Below, one piece after another: positions 14,601 through 23,454 of a stretch of 40,660 bases of DNA. The DNA is from Actinomycetota bacterium. Lineage in GTDB: Bacteria > Actinomycetota > Actinomycetes > Nanopelagicales > Nanopelagicaceae. Numbering within the stretch: the stretch's first letter is position 1; every line of letters starts with the position of its first letter. The stretch spans positions 1 to 40,660 of the forward strand of contig SXRC01000025.1 in the NCBI GenBank assembly GCA_005793655.1, written 5' to 3'. Made by a program: the position numbers and the translations under genes. The notes below the pieces were generated by a model that made no database searches, was not told the origin of the DNA, and saw only the letters and a program-made list of their open reading frames with translations.

Positions 14601-16997
14601 ATGAAGATTGTTTGTATTGGCGGTGGCGCTGCTGGTCTGTATTTTTCAATTTTGATGAAAAAACAAGATCCTCTTCATGAAATTACGGTGATTGAACGTA
14701 ATCGCCCTTATGACACTTTTGGTTGGGGAGTAGTTTTTTCTGATGCCACCCTCTCAAATTTTGTAAAAGCGGATGAGCACACAGCCCGCACTATTTTGCA
14801 ATCCTTCAACCATTGGGATGATATTGATGTTCGAATCAAAGGAAAGAGCATGATCTCGGGTGGTCATGGTTTTTGTGGAATTGGCAGAAAGCGCTTGCTA
14901 AACATCTTACAAGAGCGAGCAGAAGCACTTGGTGTCAATTTAGTTTTTGAAACAGATGTTAAAGATGATCAAGAAATTGCCGTTCAGTACGATGCCGATT
15001 TGGTGATCGCCTCAGATGGTTTAAATTCAGCAATCCGAACAAAATATTCAGCCACTTATAAGCCTGATATCGATACTCGCGTATGTCGCTTTGTTTGGCT
15101 GGGGACAAAAAAAGTGTTTAAAGATTTTACATTTTCCTTTATTGAGACAAAATTTGGTTGGTTTCAAGCACATATCTATCAGTTTGATGGCGATACCTCA
15201 ACATTCATAATAGAGACTCCTGAGGATGTTTGGCAACGTTCAGGTCTACAAGATATGAGTCAAGAAGAGGCGATCGCATTTTGTGAAGATTTGTTTGCAA
15301 AAGATTTAGAAGGTGCCAAACTAATGAGTAATTCAGCGCACTTAAGGGGCTCTGCAAATTGGATCAAATTCCCTCGAGTTATTTGTGAGAATTGGACGCA
15401 ATGGAACAATATCAACGGCAAGGATGTGCCAGTTGTACTCATGGGCGATTCGGCTCATACCGCGCACTTTTCAATTGGCTCTGGCACCAAACTTGCCATG
15501 GAAGATGCCATTGATTTCGCTGGATTCTTAAAGGAGCTAGGGGATCGAAGCATGCAGGATATTTTGGCTGACTACCAAGAGGTTCGAGGGGTAGAAGTAA
15601 TAAAGATTCAAAACGCTGCGAGAAATGCTATGGAGTGGTTTGAAAATGCTGGGCAATACACTGGGATGGAGCCTGAGCAGTTTAACTACTCACTTCTAAC
15701 CAGAAGTCAAAGAATTACCCATGAAAATTTGAAGTTACGTGATGCCAATTATGTTGCTGAGTATGAGAAGTGGTTTGCAACAAAAGCATTTGCCGATGCG
15801 GGTTTGCCCCTGCCAAAATCGGGAGCTCAGATTCCACCGATGTTTACCCCATATAAAGTTCGTGATCTAGTCTTACAAAATAGAATTGTGGTCTCACCGA
15901 TGGCGCAATATTCAGCTGTTGATGGTCTGCCATCTGATTACCACCTCGTTCATCTTGGTGCGCGGGCAATGGGTGGCGCGGCGCTAGTGATGACTGAAAT
16001 GACTTGCACCTCAGCAGATGCTCGAATTACCCCAGGATGTCCTGGGATTTATACGCCAGAGCAATTAAATGGATGGAAGCGAATTGTTGATTTTGTCCAC
16101 ACTAGTACTCAGGCGAAAATTGGAATTCAAATTGGTCATGCTGGTGGAAAGTCTTCGACTCGTCTGGCTTGGGAAGGTATAGATCAGCCGCTGAAAAAAG
16201 GAAATTGGCCGATCATCTCCGCCTCAGCAACACAATATCTTGAAGGTGTCTCACAAACTGCTCGTGAAATGACACGTGAAGATATGGATAGAGTTAAATC
16301 AGATTTCATTGCCGCCACTAAAGCAGCTGAAGAAGCAGGTTTTGATTGGCTAGAGTTACATGCCGCACACGGCTATCTACTCTCTTCATTCATCTCACCT
16401 TTAACAAATTTGCGCACAGATGAGTACGGCGGTTCATTAGAAAATAGGATCAAATACCCAATTGAAGTATTCAAAGCTATTCGTGCAGTTTGGCCGGCAG
16501 GTAAACCAATAAGTGTAAGAATCTCGGCTCATGACTGGACAGTTGGTGGAACTACTCCGGATGATGCTGTTGAAATTGCCCGGGCATTTAAAAATGCTGG
16601 GGCTGACATAATCGATTGCTCATCAGGTCAAGTTAGCAAGAAAGAAAAACCTATCTTTGGTCGTACATTTCAAACTCCGTTCGCAGATCGGATAAAGAAT
16701 CAGGTCGGTATTGCCACAATTGCAGTAGGTGCAATATTTGATGCTGATAGCGCCAATACAATTATTGCTGCTGGGCGAGCTGATCTATGTGCAGTAGCAC
16801 GGCCACACCTTGCAAATCCAGCCTGGATTTTAAATGAAGCTGCCAAGAGTGGCTACACAAACATGCCTTGGCCAAAACAATATGTAGCAGCAAAAATCCA
16901 ACTAGAACGTAATTTAGAGAAAGAAAAGCAACAGGCGGCGGTGGCAAAAAACTCTATGACCTTTGAGCAGATTACGCAGAACTTTAATACGCTTTAA
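14601..16997 (+). CDS. 2-Aminobenzoyl-CoA monooxygenase/reductase (flavin monooxygenase fused to Old Yellow Enzyme)
   Basis: A 798-residue two-domain flavoprotein. Residues 1-395 are a group A FAD monooxygenase: GGGAAG at 7-12, SDG at 138-140, GDSAH at 282-286. Residues from about 413 form an OYE-type FMN barrel: FTPYKVRDLVLQNRIVVSPM, QIGHAGGK with His513, then LHAAHGYLLSSF and RTDEYGGSLENR. This order and size match the Azoarcus anthraniloyl-CoA enzyme, which hydroxylates 2-aminobenzoyl-CoA at C5 and then reduces it to the non-aromatic 2-amino-5-oxocyclohex-1-ene-carboxyl-CoA without cutting the ring. The ATG at 14601 is preferred over the GTG at 14580 because the FAD-binding strand begins immediately. 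Related salicylyl-CoA-type fusions are a less likely alternative. Confidence 0.93.
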   Translation: MKIVCIGGGAAGLYFSILMKKQDPLHEITVIERNRPYDTFGWGVVFSDATLSNFVKADEHTARTILQSFNHWDDIDVRIKGKSMISGGHGFCGIGRKRLLNILQERAEALGVNLVFETDVKDDQEIAVQYDADLVIASDGLNSAIRTKYSATYKPDIDTRVCRFVWLGTKKVFKDFTFSFIETKFGWFQAHIYQFDGDTSTFIIETPEDVWQRSGLQDMSQEEAIAFCEDLFAKDLEGAKLMSNSAHLRGSANWIKFPRVICENWTQWNNINGKDVPVVLMGDSAHTAHFSIGSGTKLAMEDAIDFAGFLKELGDRSMQDILADYQEVRGVEVIKIQNAARNAMEWFENAGQYTGMEPEQFNYSLLTRSQRITHENLKLRDANYVAEYEKWFATKAFADAGLPLPKSGAQIPPMFTPYKVRDLVLQNRIVVSPMAQYSAVDGLPSDYHLVHLGARAMGGAALVMTEMTCTSADARITPGCPGIYTPEQLNGWKRIVDFVHTSTQAKIGIQIGHAGGKSSTRLAWEGIDQPLKKGNWPIISASATQYLEGVSQTAREMTREDMDRVKSDFIAATKAAEEAGFDWLELHAAHGYLLSSFISPLTNLRTDEYGGSLENRIKYPIEVFKAIRAVWPAGKPISVRISAHDWTVGGTTPDDAVEIARAFKNAGADIIDCSSGQVSKKEKPIFGRTFQTPFADRIKNQVGIATIAVGAIFDADSANTIIAAGRADLCAVARPHLANPAWILNEAAKSGYTNMPWPKQYVAAKIQLERNLEKEKQQAAVAKNSMTFEQITQNFNTL

Positions 16998-18595
16998 ACA
17001 ACAAGCAGCTCGCGCAGCTTACTTCCATCCTCATCAGCAAGAGCAGCGATCCGAAGTTCTTTAATTCTTAACGCTGCATTGGCATTATTTGCAACCTTAT
17101 CTGCCTCATCCATAATTGATGTGAAATTACGCCAGCCATTTCGATGGGTATCACCATATCCTTTGATTACATTTGCACACTCGGCTACTTCGCAAGCTAA
17201 GTCATAATTCATTGGTGTGAATTTTTTTATTCTGCCCAGCCAAATTTCAATGCGCTCTTGTTCTAAGTTAAAACGTAATGAGCGAGGGCGGATTGGTTTG
17301 AGCCGAGATAATGTGTAAAGAAGTAGGTATCCACCGATAGAGGCAGTATTCAGAATCATGCCATTTTGGGTAATTTTTTCAATAATTTTTGTAACAGGTT
17401 TTGTTCGCAAGATCCATTTGCCGATAGGAGTAGGCAGCGTATCTGCAATCTCCTCTGACATAGGATGTAAATACTCCCGCACCTCCATAATTTGTTCATC
17501 ATTTATCCGAGCCTCTTTACTCACTCGATTGAATCTACTGCCCCGTGTTTTTAAATCTGCAACCCTGATTGTGTCCTCATATGTCATCCACAGTGCGGTA
17601 TATCTAGCAGTTTCATTAAGTAAGCGAGCAGTCCCATTTCCATGATCACTCTCTAATTGAATCAAATCATGTACTCGGGTTAAGTACTGGCGGGCATATT
17701 TAATACTCTGATAATCCGCCGTTCTTTTTATTCCATTTACAGCCATTACTCGAACTGACTCAGGAAAATCACGTTTTATTTCGTCCGCTAATTCTTTGAG
17801 TTTACTTCCCACTGCAGAGGATGGATCAGCAATTATTTTTAGTTGATCTGCTGGGGAAATCTCACCTGGAGTAATAGGACGAGCGCTAATCTCAATTGGT
17901 ATACCTGAGGTTTTTGCCCTGCCTTGATTTTTAACAATCGTTTCAGCAATCTCAAAACTTTTATCAAAAGCAGCAACTGAAGTTTTAACTCCAACGCCTC
18001 CTCGTTCAATTGCCTCAATAAAGTGCTGACGTTCAAAGGGTAATGTGCCACTGCCAGCGATTGCACCGAAAAGTGCAGCTGAAATTACACTTGAGGTATC
18101 TTCTGCGACCTGTGCAAAATCTGCAGCAATTAAATTTTTGGCTGATTCCTTAGCCGACTTTAAAATTGCCTCTGAGTCAACTCGCCCATCACCTGATGCT
18201 GTTCGCTCAGTCATCGAAAAAACACGATTAGTTGATGCAATCAAAGTCGTTACATCGGCAGTTACAAAACCTCTACTAATTGCTCTACCTGCCTCCATTA
18301 ATTCTGAGGCTACGACAATATCTACTTCACCCGGTGTTGCCATGGTGCTTAAAATTGGTTCATGAACACCTAGTTTACCTTGGCCATCATCTGGATAAAA
18401 CTCAAGGTAATACACAGTTGTTCCGGTTCGTTGCGCTACACCTGGTACCGAAGTTGTTTGAGCGAAATAACCATTTTGCTCTGCCATATCAATTGCCCAA
18501 TCAGCCAAAACACCGCCGCCTTCACCGCCCATGGCAAGAAGTGCCAATGTGATTGGACGATTTTGTGGTGACTTTAAATTAGGCTTCAATTCCAA
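16994..18595 (-). CDS. iorB: Indolepyruvate:ferredoxin oxidoreductase, beta-type subunit
   Basis: A 533-residue subunit with an N-terminal 2-oxoacid oxidoreductase gamma domain (LALLAMGGEGGGVLADW near 18-34, then SVPGVAQRTGTTVYY). A long, mostly helical C-terminal extension follows, typical of the large bacterial IorB form rather than the short archaeal one. It works with the catalytic subunit encoded just upstream, with which it overlaps by 17 bp. The predicted start is TTG at 18595; another TTG two codons later is possible. Its stop codon interlocks with that of the monooxygenase/reductase. Substrate class (aryl pyruvates) is inferred from the family. Confidence 0.87.
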   Translation of the reverse strand: MELKPNLKSPQNRPITLALLAMGGEGGGVLADWAIDMAEQNGYFAQTTSVPGVAQRTGTTVYYLEFYPDDGQGKLGVHEPILSTMATPGEVDIVVASELMEAGRAISRGFVTADVTTLIASTNRVFSMTERTASGDGRVDSEAILKSAKESAKNLIAADFAQVAEDTSSVISAALFGAIAGSGTLPFERQHFIEAIERGGVGVKTSVAAFDKSFEIAETIVKNQGRAKTSGIPIEISARPITPGEISPADQLKIIADPSSAVGSKLKELADEIKRDFPESVRVMAVNGIKRTADYQSIKYARQYLTRVHDLIQLESDHGNGTARLLNETARYTALWMTYEDTIRVADLKTRGSRFNRVSKEARINDEQIMEVREYLHPMSEEIADTLPTPIGKWILRTKPVTKIIEKITQNGMILNTASIGGYLLLYTLSRLKPIRPRSLRFNLEQERIEIWLGRIKKFTPMNYDLACEVAECANVIKGYGDTHRNGWRNFTSIMDEADKVANNANAALRIKELRIAALADEDGSKLRELLVV

Positions 18596-20744
18596 CTAAC
18601 CGTCTATCAAGTCCCCGCTGAAGTGAGCCGATAATAAGATTCCTGGCTTTTGATTTACTGCGATCCCAAATTGAGGGATTACTTATGGCGGAAGTTTTAT
18701 AAAAAGAGGGACACAAAACAGCCGCATGTGCAGCCTCACCACACAGGCCACAACCTACGCATGTGTTGAGAATTGTTGCAACTGGATCTTTGCGCATCAA
18801 GTCTGGGTTGGCAGCAATAGTCAGGGATGGACAACCATTAATTCGAATGCATGAGTGATCTCCAGTGCAAGTATCTGGATCGATGCCAAATCTCTCTCGG
18901 ACAACTCGCTTACCCTCTTTAATCTTTTTTGCCGTGATCGGCCGTTCACGTCTAGTTTTATTTAAAGTACACTCACTTTGCGCAACAATTACCTTAGGAC
19001 CTTGCTCTTTGGTGGTTAATGCATCTTTAAATAATTTTTTCATCTCATTTACTTTAAATGTGTTTGAGACAGTTTTTGCCCATTCAACTCCAACACCTCG
19101 CACAGCTCTTTCGATGGGATGTTTGGTCGAGCGAATCTCACTTGAGGCTGAAGATGAGAGTATGTCTTGTCCGCCAGTGGCCGCGCTGTAGGCGTTATCA
19201 ACGACTACTAACAAACCATCGTTTTTATTAAATACTGCGTTACCAATTCCGCTAGTTAATCCATTATGCCAAAAACCACCATCACCCATAAAACTAATGG
19301 TTCGCTTTTCACTTGTGGGGTCATGAAGTGCTGCCGCACCCGCTGCGCCTAAGCCATACCCCATGGTGGTTGCGCCAATATTAAACGGTGGCAAGATTGA
19401 AAAAAGATGGCAGCCAATATCTGCAGAAATATGATGCTTGCCAGTCTCTCGCTCTGCCAGCTTTAGCGCCGTAAAAATTGGTCGCTCTGGACAACCCGTA
19501 CAAAATGATGGTGGCCGTCCATGAATCTGTTCAGTTGGTGGATTCGACTTTATTGAGTTCGGCTTATCACCCATTGGGGTGACGATTGCCGGTAAATTAC
19601 TTTCATTTAATAATTGTGGACCAAATTTTCTAACAAACTCTAAAATCCCCTTAATGACTGCAGCAGGTGTGTACTCACCAGCTACTGGTAACAAATCTTT
19701 TCCATGCAAAGCGGTATCAACGCCAGCTCGGCGCAAAATTGCATTTATATTTTGCTCAATATAGTCAGGTTGTCCCTCCTCAACGAGCAGGATTCCCCGC
19801 TTGCTGCTGGCAAAGGCAACAACCTCATCATCAACAATTGGGTAGGTCACATTGAGAATGTAAAGCGGAATTTTACTATTTCCATAAACATCAGAAAGAC
19901 CAAGCAGTTGTAGCGCCCGAATCACTGTGTTGTAAACCCCACCTTGCATCACTATTCCAAAATCCTCTGCTCCGTCAGCAAATAACTCATTAATTTTGTT
20001 ATCTTTAATAAACTCAACCGCAGCAGGCCAGCGTTTAGTGATTTTTTCTTGCTCATGTAAGAAACTTGCTGGTGGTAACACAATTCTGTTGGTATCACGA
20101 ACTGGATTCTCCATTGCGTGACGTAAAGTAAAGGAAGGTTTGATATTGTCTTTCGCAATAAAGCGGCCGTGTAGGTGACATGAGCGCAAGCGAAGTTGCA
20201 ACATGACTGGTGAATTACTTGCCTCCGAAAGCCTAAACCCAATATCTACTGAGTCAACAATTGCAGTTAAGTTTGGCCGCGGATCTAGTAACCAAATCTG
20301 AGATTTCATTGCAAACGCATGAGAGCGCTCCTGCATAATCGATGAGCCTTCGCCGTAATCCTCACCAACAATAATTAACGCCCCACCAGTTACACCACCT
20401 GATGCCAAATTTGCTAATGCATCTGAAGCCACATTTGTACCAACAGTGGATTTAAAGGTTACCGCACCCCTTAATGGGTAATGAACAGATGCTGCCAACG
20501 ATGCAGCAGCGGTCGCCTCTGAAGCGCTATTTTCGAAATGAACTCCCAGCTCATCTAAGATTTCTTTTGCATCACCTAGTACATCCATTAAATGTGAAAT
20601 AGGTGCGCCTTGGTAGCCACCCACATAAGCAACGCCAGATTGAAGAAGTGCTTTGGTAACAGCAAGAATGCCTTCGCCATTAAACTCTTCACCAGCTGAG
20701 GCACGCAACTTTCCTACCTCTGTTGCAAATGAGCGCTCAGCCAT
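18579..20744 (-). CDS. iorA: Indolepyruvate:ferredoxin oxidoreductase, catalytic (alpha-type) subunit
   Basis: A 721-residue TPP enzyme. The pyrimidine-binding part fills roughly 20-200, and the TPP site GDGG...VVDN spans 488-517. The C-terminus carries iron-sulfur cysteines: C626, C632, C638 (CTGDHSCIRINGC) and C662, C665, C668, C678 (CVGCGLC...C). It would decarboxylate an aryl pyruvate (indolepyruvate, phenylpyruvate) to the aryl-acetyl-CoA while reducing ferredoxin. GGGGGA lies 4 nt before the ATG. In an otherwise oxygenase-rich cluster this is a second way into the pathway from tryptophan, and a possible source of low-potential electrons. Confidence 0.9.
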   Translation of the reverse strand: MAERSFATEVGKLRASAGEEFNGEGILAVTKALLQSGVAYVGGYQGAPISHLMDVLGDAKEILDELGVHFENSASEATAAASLAASVHYPLRGAVTFKSTVGTNVASDALANLASGGVTGGALIIVGEDYGEGSSIMQERSHAFAMKSQIWLLDPRPNLTAIVDSVDIGFRLSEASNSPVMLQLRLRSCHLHGRFIAKDNIKPSFTLRHAMENPVRDTNRIVLPPASFLHEQEKITKRWPAAVEFIKDNKINELFADGAEDFGIVMQGGVYNTVIRALQLLGLSDVYGNSKIPLYILNVTYPIVDDEVVAFASSKRGILLVEEGQPDYIEQNINAILRRAGVDTALHGKDLLPVAGEYTPAAVIKGILEFVRKFGPQLLNESNLPAIVTPMGDKPNSIKSNPPTEQIHGRPPSFCTGCPERPIFTALKLAERETGKHHISADIGCHLFSILPPFNIGATTMGYGLGAAGAAALHDPTSEKRTISFMGDGGFWHNGLTSGIGNAVFNKNDGLLVVVDNAYSAATGGQDILSSSASSEIRSTKHPIERAVRGVGVEWAKTVSNTFKVNEMKKLFKDALTTKEQGPKVIVAQSECTLNKTRRERPITAKKIKEGKRVVRERFGIDPDTCTGDHSCIRINGCPSLTIAANPDLMRKDPVATILNTCVGCGLCGEAAHAAVLCPSFYKTSAISNPSIWDRSKSKARNLIIGSLQRGLDRRLVGIEA

Positions 20745-20973
20745 GTGTCCCCCAAATACCTAAAATAGGCCAGCCCAAGTGGCCATTTCTGAATCCTCGC
20801 ATGAGTGCGAATGCATGTCTAGGGATATTCTGCCATAGTCGGTTGTGCTTTCAGCAACACAGGCAGTGCTTAGTTTTTGGCTGAAGGCATGGAAATTTGC
20901 TGTTCTCAGTACTAGTATCTAGTTTTGTACTAGCTCGACTTGGTCGTTTAAAAACCCTACTAGAGGAGTAGAT
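20745..20973. promoter_or_regulatory. Divergent control region between iorA and the cyclase-family hydrolase
   Basis: This 229-bp gap has no ORF. On the iorA side it contains two perfect short hairpins, 20768-20784 (GGCCA/TGGCC, 7-nt loop) and 20797-20810 (TCGCA/TGCGA, 4-nt loop). On the other side it has a cluster of CTAG sites (separate entry) and AGAGGAG before the ATG at 20974. It is the longest gap in the window and so the likeliest place for regulation of both transcripts. Confidence 0.45.
20908..20933. repeat. CTAG-rich palindromic cluster, possible operator
   Basis: GTACTAG occurs at 20909-20915 and again at 20927-20933, 18 bp apart. TACTAGTA (20910-20917) is a perfect palindrome, and another CTAG lies at 20919-20922. 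A fourth CTAG at 20960-20963 abuts the ribosome site of the next gene. The spacing of about two helical turns resembles a dimer-bound operator. No regulator is encoded nearby, so this is only suggestive. Confidence 0.35.
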
Positions 20974-21747
20974 ATGGCTGGATTAGAAAAATTAGCAGCA
21001 GGACTGGCATCAGGAGATGTGCAAGTCCTAGATTTAACGGCGCCATTGCATTCAAACACCCCAATTTTAGTACTGCCTGAACCTTTTGGTCAGACTGCTA
21101 CTTTTAAATTAGAGGAGATTTCCAAGTATGACGATCGAGGTCCAGCTTGGTACTGGAATAACTTTCATACAGGTGAGCACACAGGCACCCATCTAGATGC
21201 ACCTAATCATTGGGTAACTGGCAAAGATGGCGATGATGTTGCATCAATTCCACCAAAGCGCCTAATTGGGCCTGCAGTAGTTCTAGATTTTGTCAAAGAG
21301 TCAGCAGCAAATCCAGATTTTTTGCTGGAGGTTTCACACATTGAGTCGTGGGAAAAAGCCAATGGCCGTATTCCAACTGGGGCATGGGTTCTCTTTCGAA
21401 CTGGCTGGTCAAAATTTGGTGATGATCCAAAGGCATTCGCAAATGCAGATGACAAAGGACCACATACGCCTGGACTACCACCAGCAACTGCAGAATTCCT
21501 AGCAACTAAACGAGACATCCTAGGATTAGGAGTTGAAACTGTTGGTATCGATGCCGGTGGCGCATTTGGCATGGATGTGCCATTTCCTTGTCACAATTAC
21601 CTACTTGGCAACAATAAGTATGGCTTAACTCAACTTCGAAACTTGGACAAACTTCCAACAACAGGAGCCATTGTACTTGCAGCTCCACTGAAAATTGTCG
21701 GTGGGTCAGGATCACCAACTAGAGTGTTAGCTTTGATTTCAAAGTAA
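20974..21747 (+). CDS. Cyclase-family metal hydrolase (isatin hydrolase / KynB formamidase type)
   Basis: A 257-residue protein of the cyclase/KynB superfamily. The metal motif HTGTHLDAPNHW is at 69-80, with His69, His73, Asp75 and His79 as likely ligands. GIDAGGAFG and PCHNYLLGNN toward the C-terminus also fit. Characterised relatives hydrolyse N-formylkynurenine (KynB) or isatin to isatinate; both reactions lie on routes to anthranilate. AGAGGAG precedes the ATG. The gene is monocistronic and ends in a clear hairpin terminator. I cannot choose between the two substrates from sequence. Confidence 0.82.
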   Translation: MAGLEKLAAGLASGDVQVLDLTAPLHSNTPILVLPEPFGQTATFKLEEISKYDDRGPAWYWNNFHTGEHTGTHLDAPNHWVTGKDGDDVASIPPKRLIGPAVVLDFVKESAANPDFLLEVSHIESWEKANGRIPTGAWVLFRTGWSKFGDDPKAFANADDKGPHTPGLPPATAEFLATKRDILGLGVETVGIDAGGAFGMDVPFPCHNYLLGNNKYGLTQLRNLDKLPTTGAIVLAAPLKIVGGSGSPTRVLALISK

Positions 21748-21763
21748 TAAAATATCTAAAAAT

Positions 21764-21795
21764 CCCACCAAGATTTTGGTGGGGTTTTTATTTTT
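21764..21795 (+). terminator. Rho-independent terminator, probably bidirectional
   Basis: An 8-bp perfect stem CCCACCAA/TTGGTGGG with a 4-nt loop is followed by GTTTTTATTTTT on the plus strand. It lies between two convergent genes (ends at 21747 and 21788). The complementary strand also follows the stem with ATTTTTAGATATTTT, so it can serve the minus-strand gene as well. It is the only classical terminator I see in the window. Confidence 0.9.
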
Positions 21796-23398
21796 GTAAA
21801 ATTTTACGCAATAAACTTTTTTTTGTAAGTTTTTGAGCGACAATAAATCCTGAGCCACCGCCAAGTCCTGGCCCTGGATGGGTAGATGCGCCAATATGCC
21901 AGAGTTTTTTGACTGGGGTTCGATGCCCTGTTGCAGTTGTCAGTGGTCGCCAAGGAGCAAATTGATCAATTCGACAATCACCTGAATATGGATCACCGCC
22001 AACCAAATTGATATTCATCGCTTCAATCTCTCGTGGGCCCAGCACAATTTTTGCTAGTGTGGCCGATTTTAGATTTGTAATCTGATCACCGAGTTGATCA
22101 AGAATACGATCTGCATAGGAGTTTAAGACCTCTTGGCTCCAGCTGCCATCACCTTTTGAAATTTCATTTGCTAAATCACCTTTGATCACCTGTGGATTTT
22201 CTTGTAGTTGGATCCAAATAATTGATTTTCCTTCTGGTGCTCTACTTGGATCAACAACACATGGTTGTCCAACCACAATTGTGGGCCGGGCAGGTAGATA
22301 ACCCCGATTTGCTGCATTCACAGATTCAGAGAGTGAGCCCACACCATCTAAAACGTGAACCACTGCGACATCTTTCATTCTTGGATCATTTTTCCAGATC
22401 GGTGGCTCGGAAAGGGCTAAGTGTATTTGAACCGCCGCCCGGCCATATCTAAAATTATTTGCAGCTGATTTGATCTCTGCTGGAACCAGATTATTCTCTA
22501 ATAATTTTTGGTATAAAACTTGCGGAGTAGTTGATGCTAGAACCGCTTTTTGAGACATAAAAGTTCTTCCGTCTGCTAACTCAACACCTGATGCCTTCTT
22601 CTTATCTATTAAAATCTTAACAACATCAGCATTAGTTAATAGATCTCCTGCATTATCTTTGATTATTGAAATTAAGGCATCAACAAGTACGACTCCACCA
22701 CCAATCGGTACTGGCATGCCACCAAATGCAATTGCCGCAGAGATTACTTTTGTTATAAATGCACTTCCGGCATCATCAGGTCCCATGCCATTATGCAGAG
22801 CCCATGGCGCAAGCAACGCTTTGCTGACAGGTGATTTAAATTGTCGATCCAGCCATGGCTGAGCTGGCTCTAAGAGTTCTGCGCCAGTTGCAATCAAGCC
22901 TCTTGTGCCAAAACGTTTGCGGGCAACTCTGGCTAACTTCAACGAAGATGCGTGCCATAAATCTGCGCCAAGTAATCCAAAGGCCAAATCCAATTTGGGA
23001 GTGAACTCCCCCATCATATTTTCCCAAGAGGCCTTATCTGATAGTCGAGCAAATTCGCCAGAAGTTTTTTCAGAATCTGTGAATAAAATAGCACTTCCAT
23101 CATCACAGATTACACCAGTAGGTGCCTCGGTATTTTTATAAACCAACCCACGTTTATCTAACTCATCTTTCAAAAATGCATATGCTGGACCGCCAACAAA
23201 AAGTGGATGCCAGCTCGACAACATCTCATGAGTAAAACCTGGCAATGTGGCCTGCTCAGTTCGAATAGCTCCACCAGGTTTATCATTTCGCTCACATATT
23301 AAAACCTGCCAGCCAGCAATACTCATTACTGCCCCAGCTACCAAAGCGTTTATTCCACTTCCAATAATTATTGCATCGTATTGCTTTTCTTGATCCAT
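21788..23398 (-). CDS. Phytoene-dehydrogenase-like FAD oxidoreductase (paralog 1)
   Basis: A 536-residue flavoprotein of the CrtI/PYROXD2-like amine-oxidase superfamily. The dinucleotide fold IIGSGINALVAG is near the N-terminus with CERNDKPGGAIRTE after it, and a C-terminal PGPGLGGGSG completes the FAD site. It is related to the neighbouring gene at 23455 along its whole length. No other carotenoid genes are present, and this subgroup is not a classical phytoene desaturase, so a carotenoid role is doubtful. Transcription probably starts at the ATG: TTGACT, 18 bp, TAGGTT, 6 bp, ATG. Substrate unknown. Confidence 0.85.
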   Translation of the reverse strand: MDQEKQYDAIIIGSGINALVAGAVMSIAGWQVLICERNDKPGGAIRTEQATLPGFTHEMLSSWHPLFVGGPAYAFLKDELDKRGLVYKNTEAPTGVICDDGSAILFTDSEKTSGEFARLSDKASWENMMGEFTPKLDLAFGLLGADLWHASSLKLARVARKRFGTRGLIATGAELLEPAQPWLDRQFKSPVSKALLAPWALHNGMGPDDAGSAFITKVISAAIAFGGMPVPIGGGVVLVDALISIIKDNAGDLLTNADVVKILIDKKKASGVELADGRTFMSQKAVLASTTPQVLYQKLLENNLVPAEIKSAANNFRYGRAAVQIHLALSEPPIWKNDPRMKDVAVVHVLDGVGSLSESVNAANRGYLPARPTIVVGQPCVVDPSRAPEGKSIIWIQLQENPQVIKGDLANEISKGDGSWSQEVLNSYADRILDQLGDQITNLKSATLAKIVLGPREIEAMNINLVGGDPYSGDCRIDQFAPWRPLTTATGHRTPVKKLWHIGASTHPGPGLGGGSGFIVAQKLTKKSLLRKILQK

Positions 23399-23404
23399 GC
23401 TGCA

Positions 23405-23434
23405 AACCTATTCTTACTCTTGTGTAATAGTCAA
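23405..23434 (-). promoter_or_regulatory. Promoter of the minus-strand FAD oxidoreductase, leaderless type
   Basis: On the minus strand a -35 box TTGACT (23429-23434) is separated by 18 bp from a -10 box TAGGTT (23405-23410), which ends 6 nt before the ATG at 23398. This leaves no room for a ribosome site. The -35 box overlaps the presumed promoter of the divergent gene at 23455. Confidence 0.6.
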
Positions 23435-23454
23435 CTCATGTGAGAAGGTATGTC

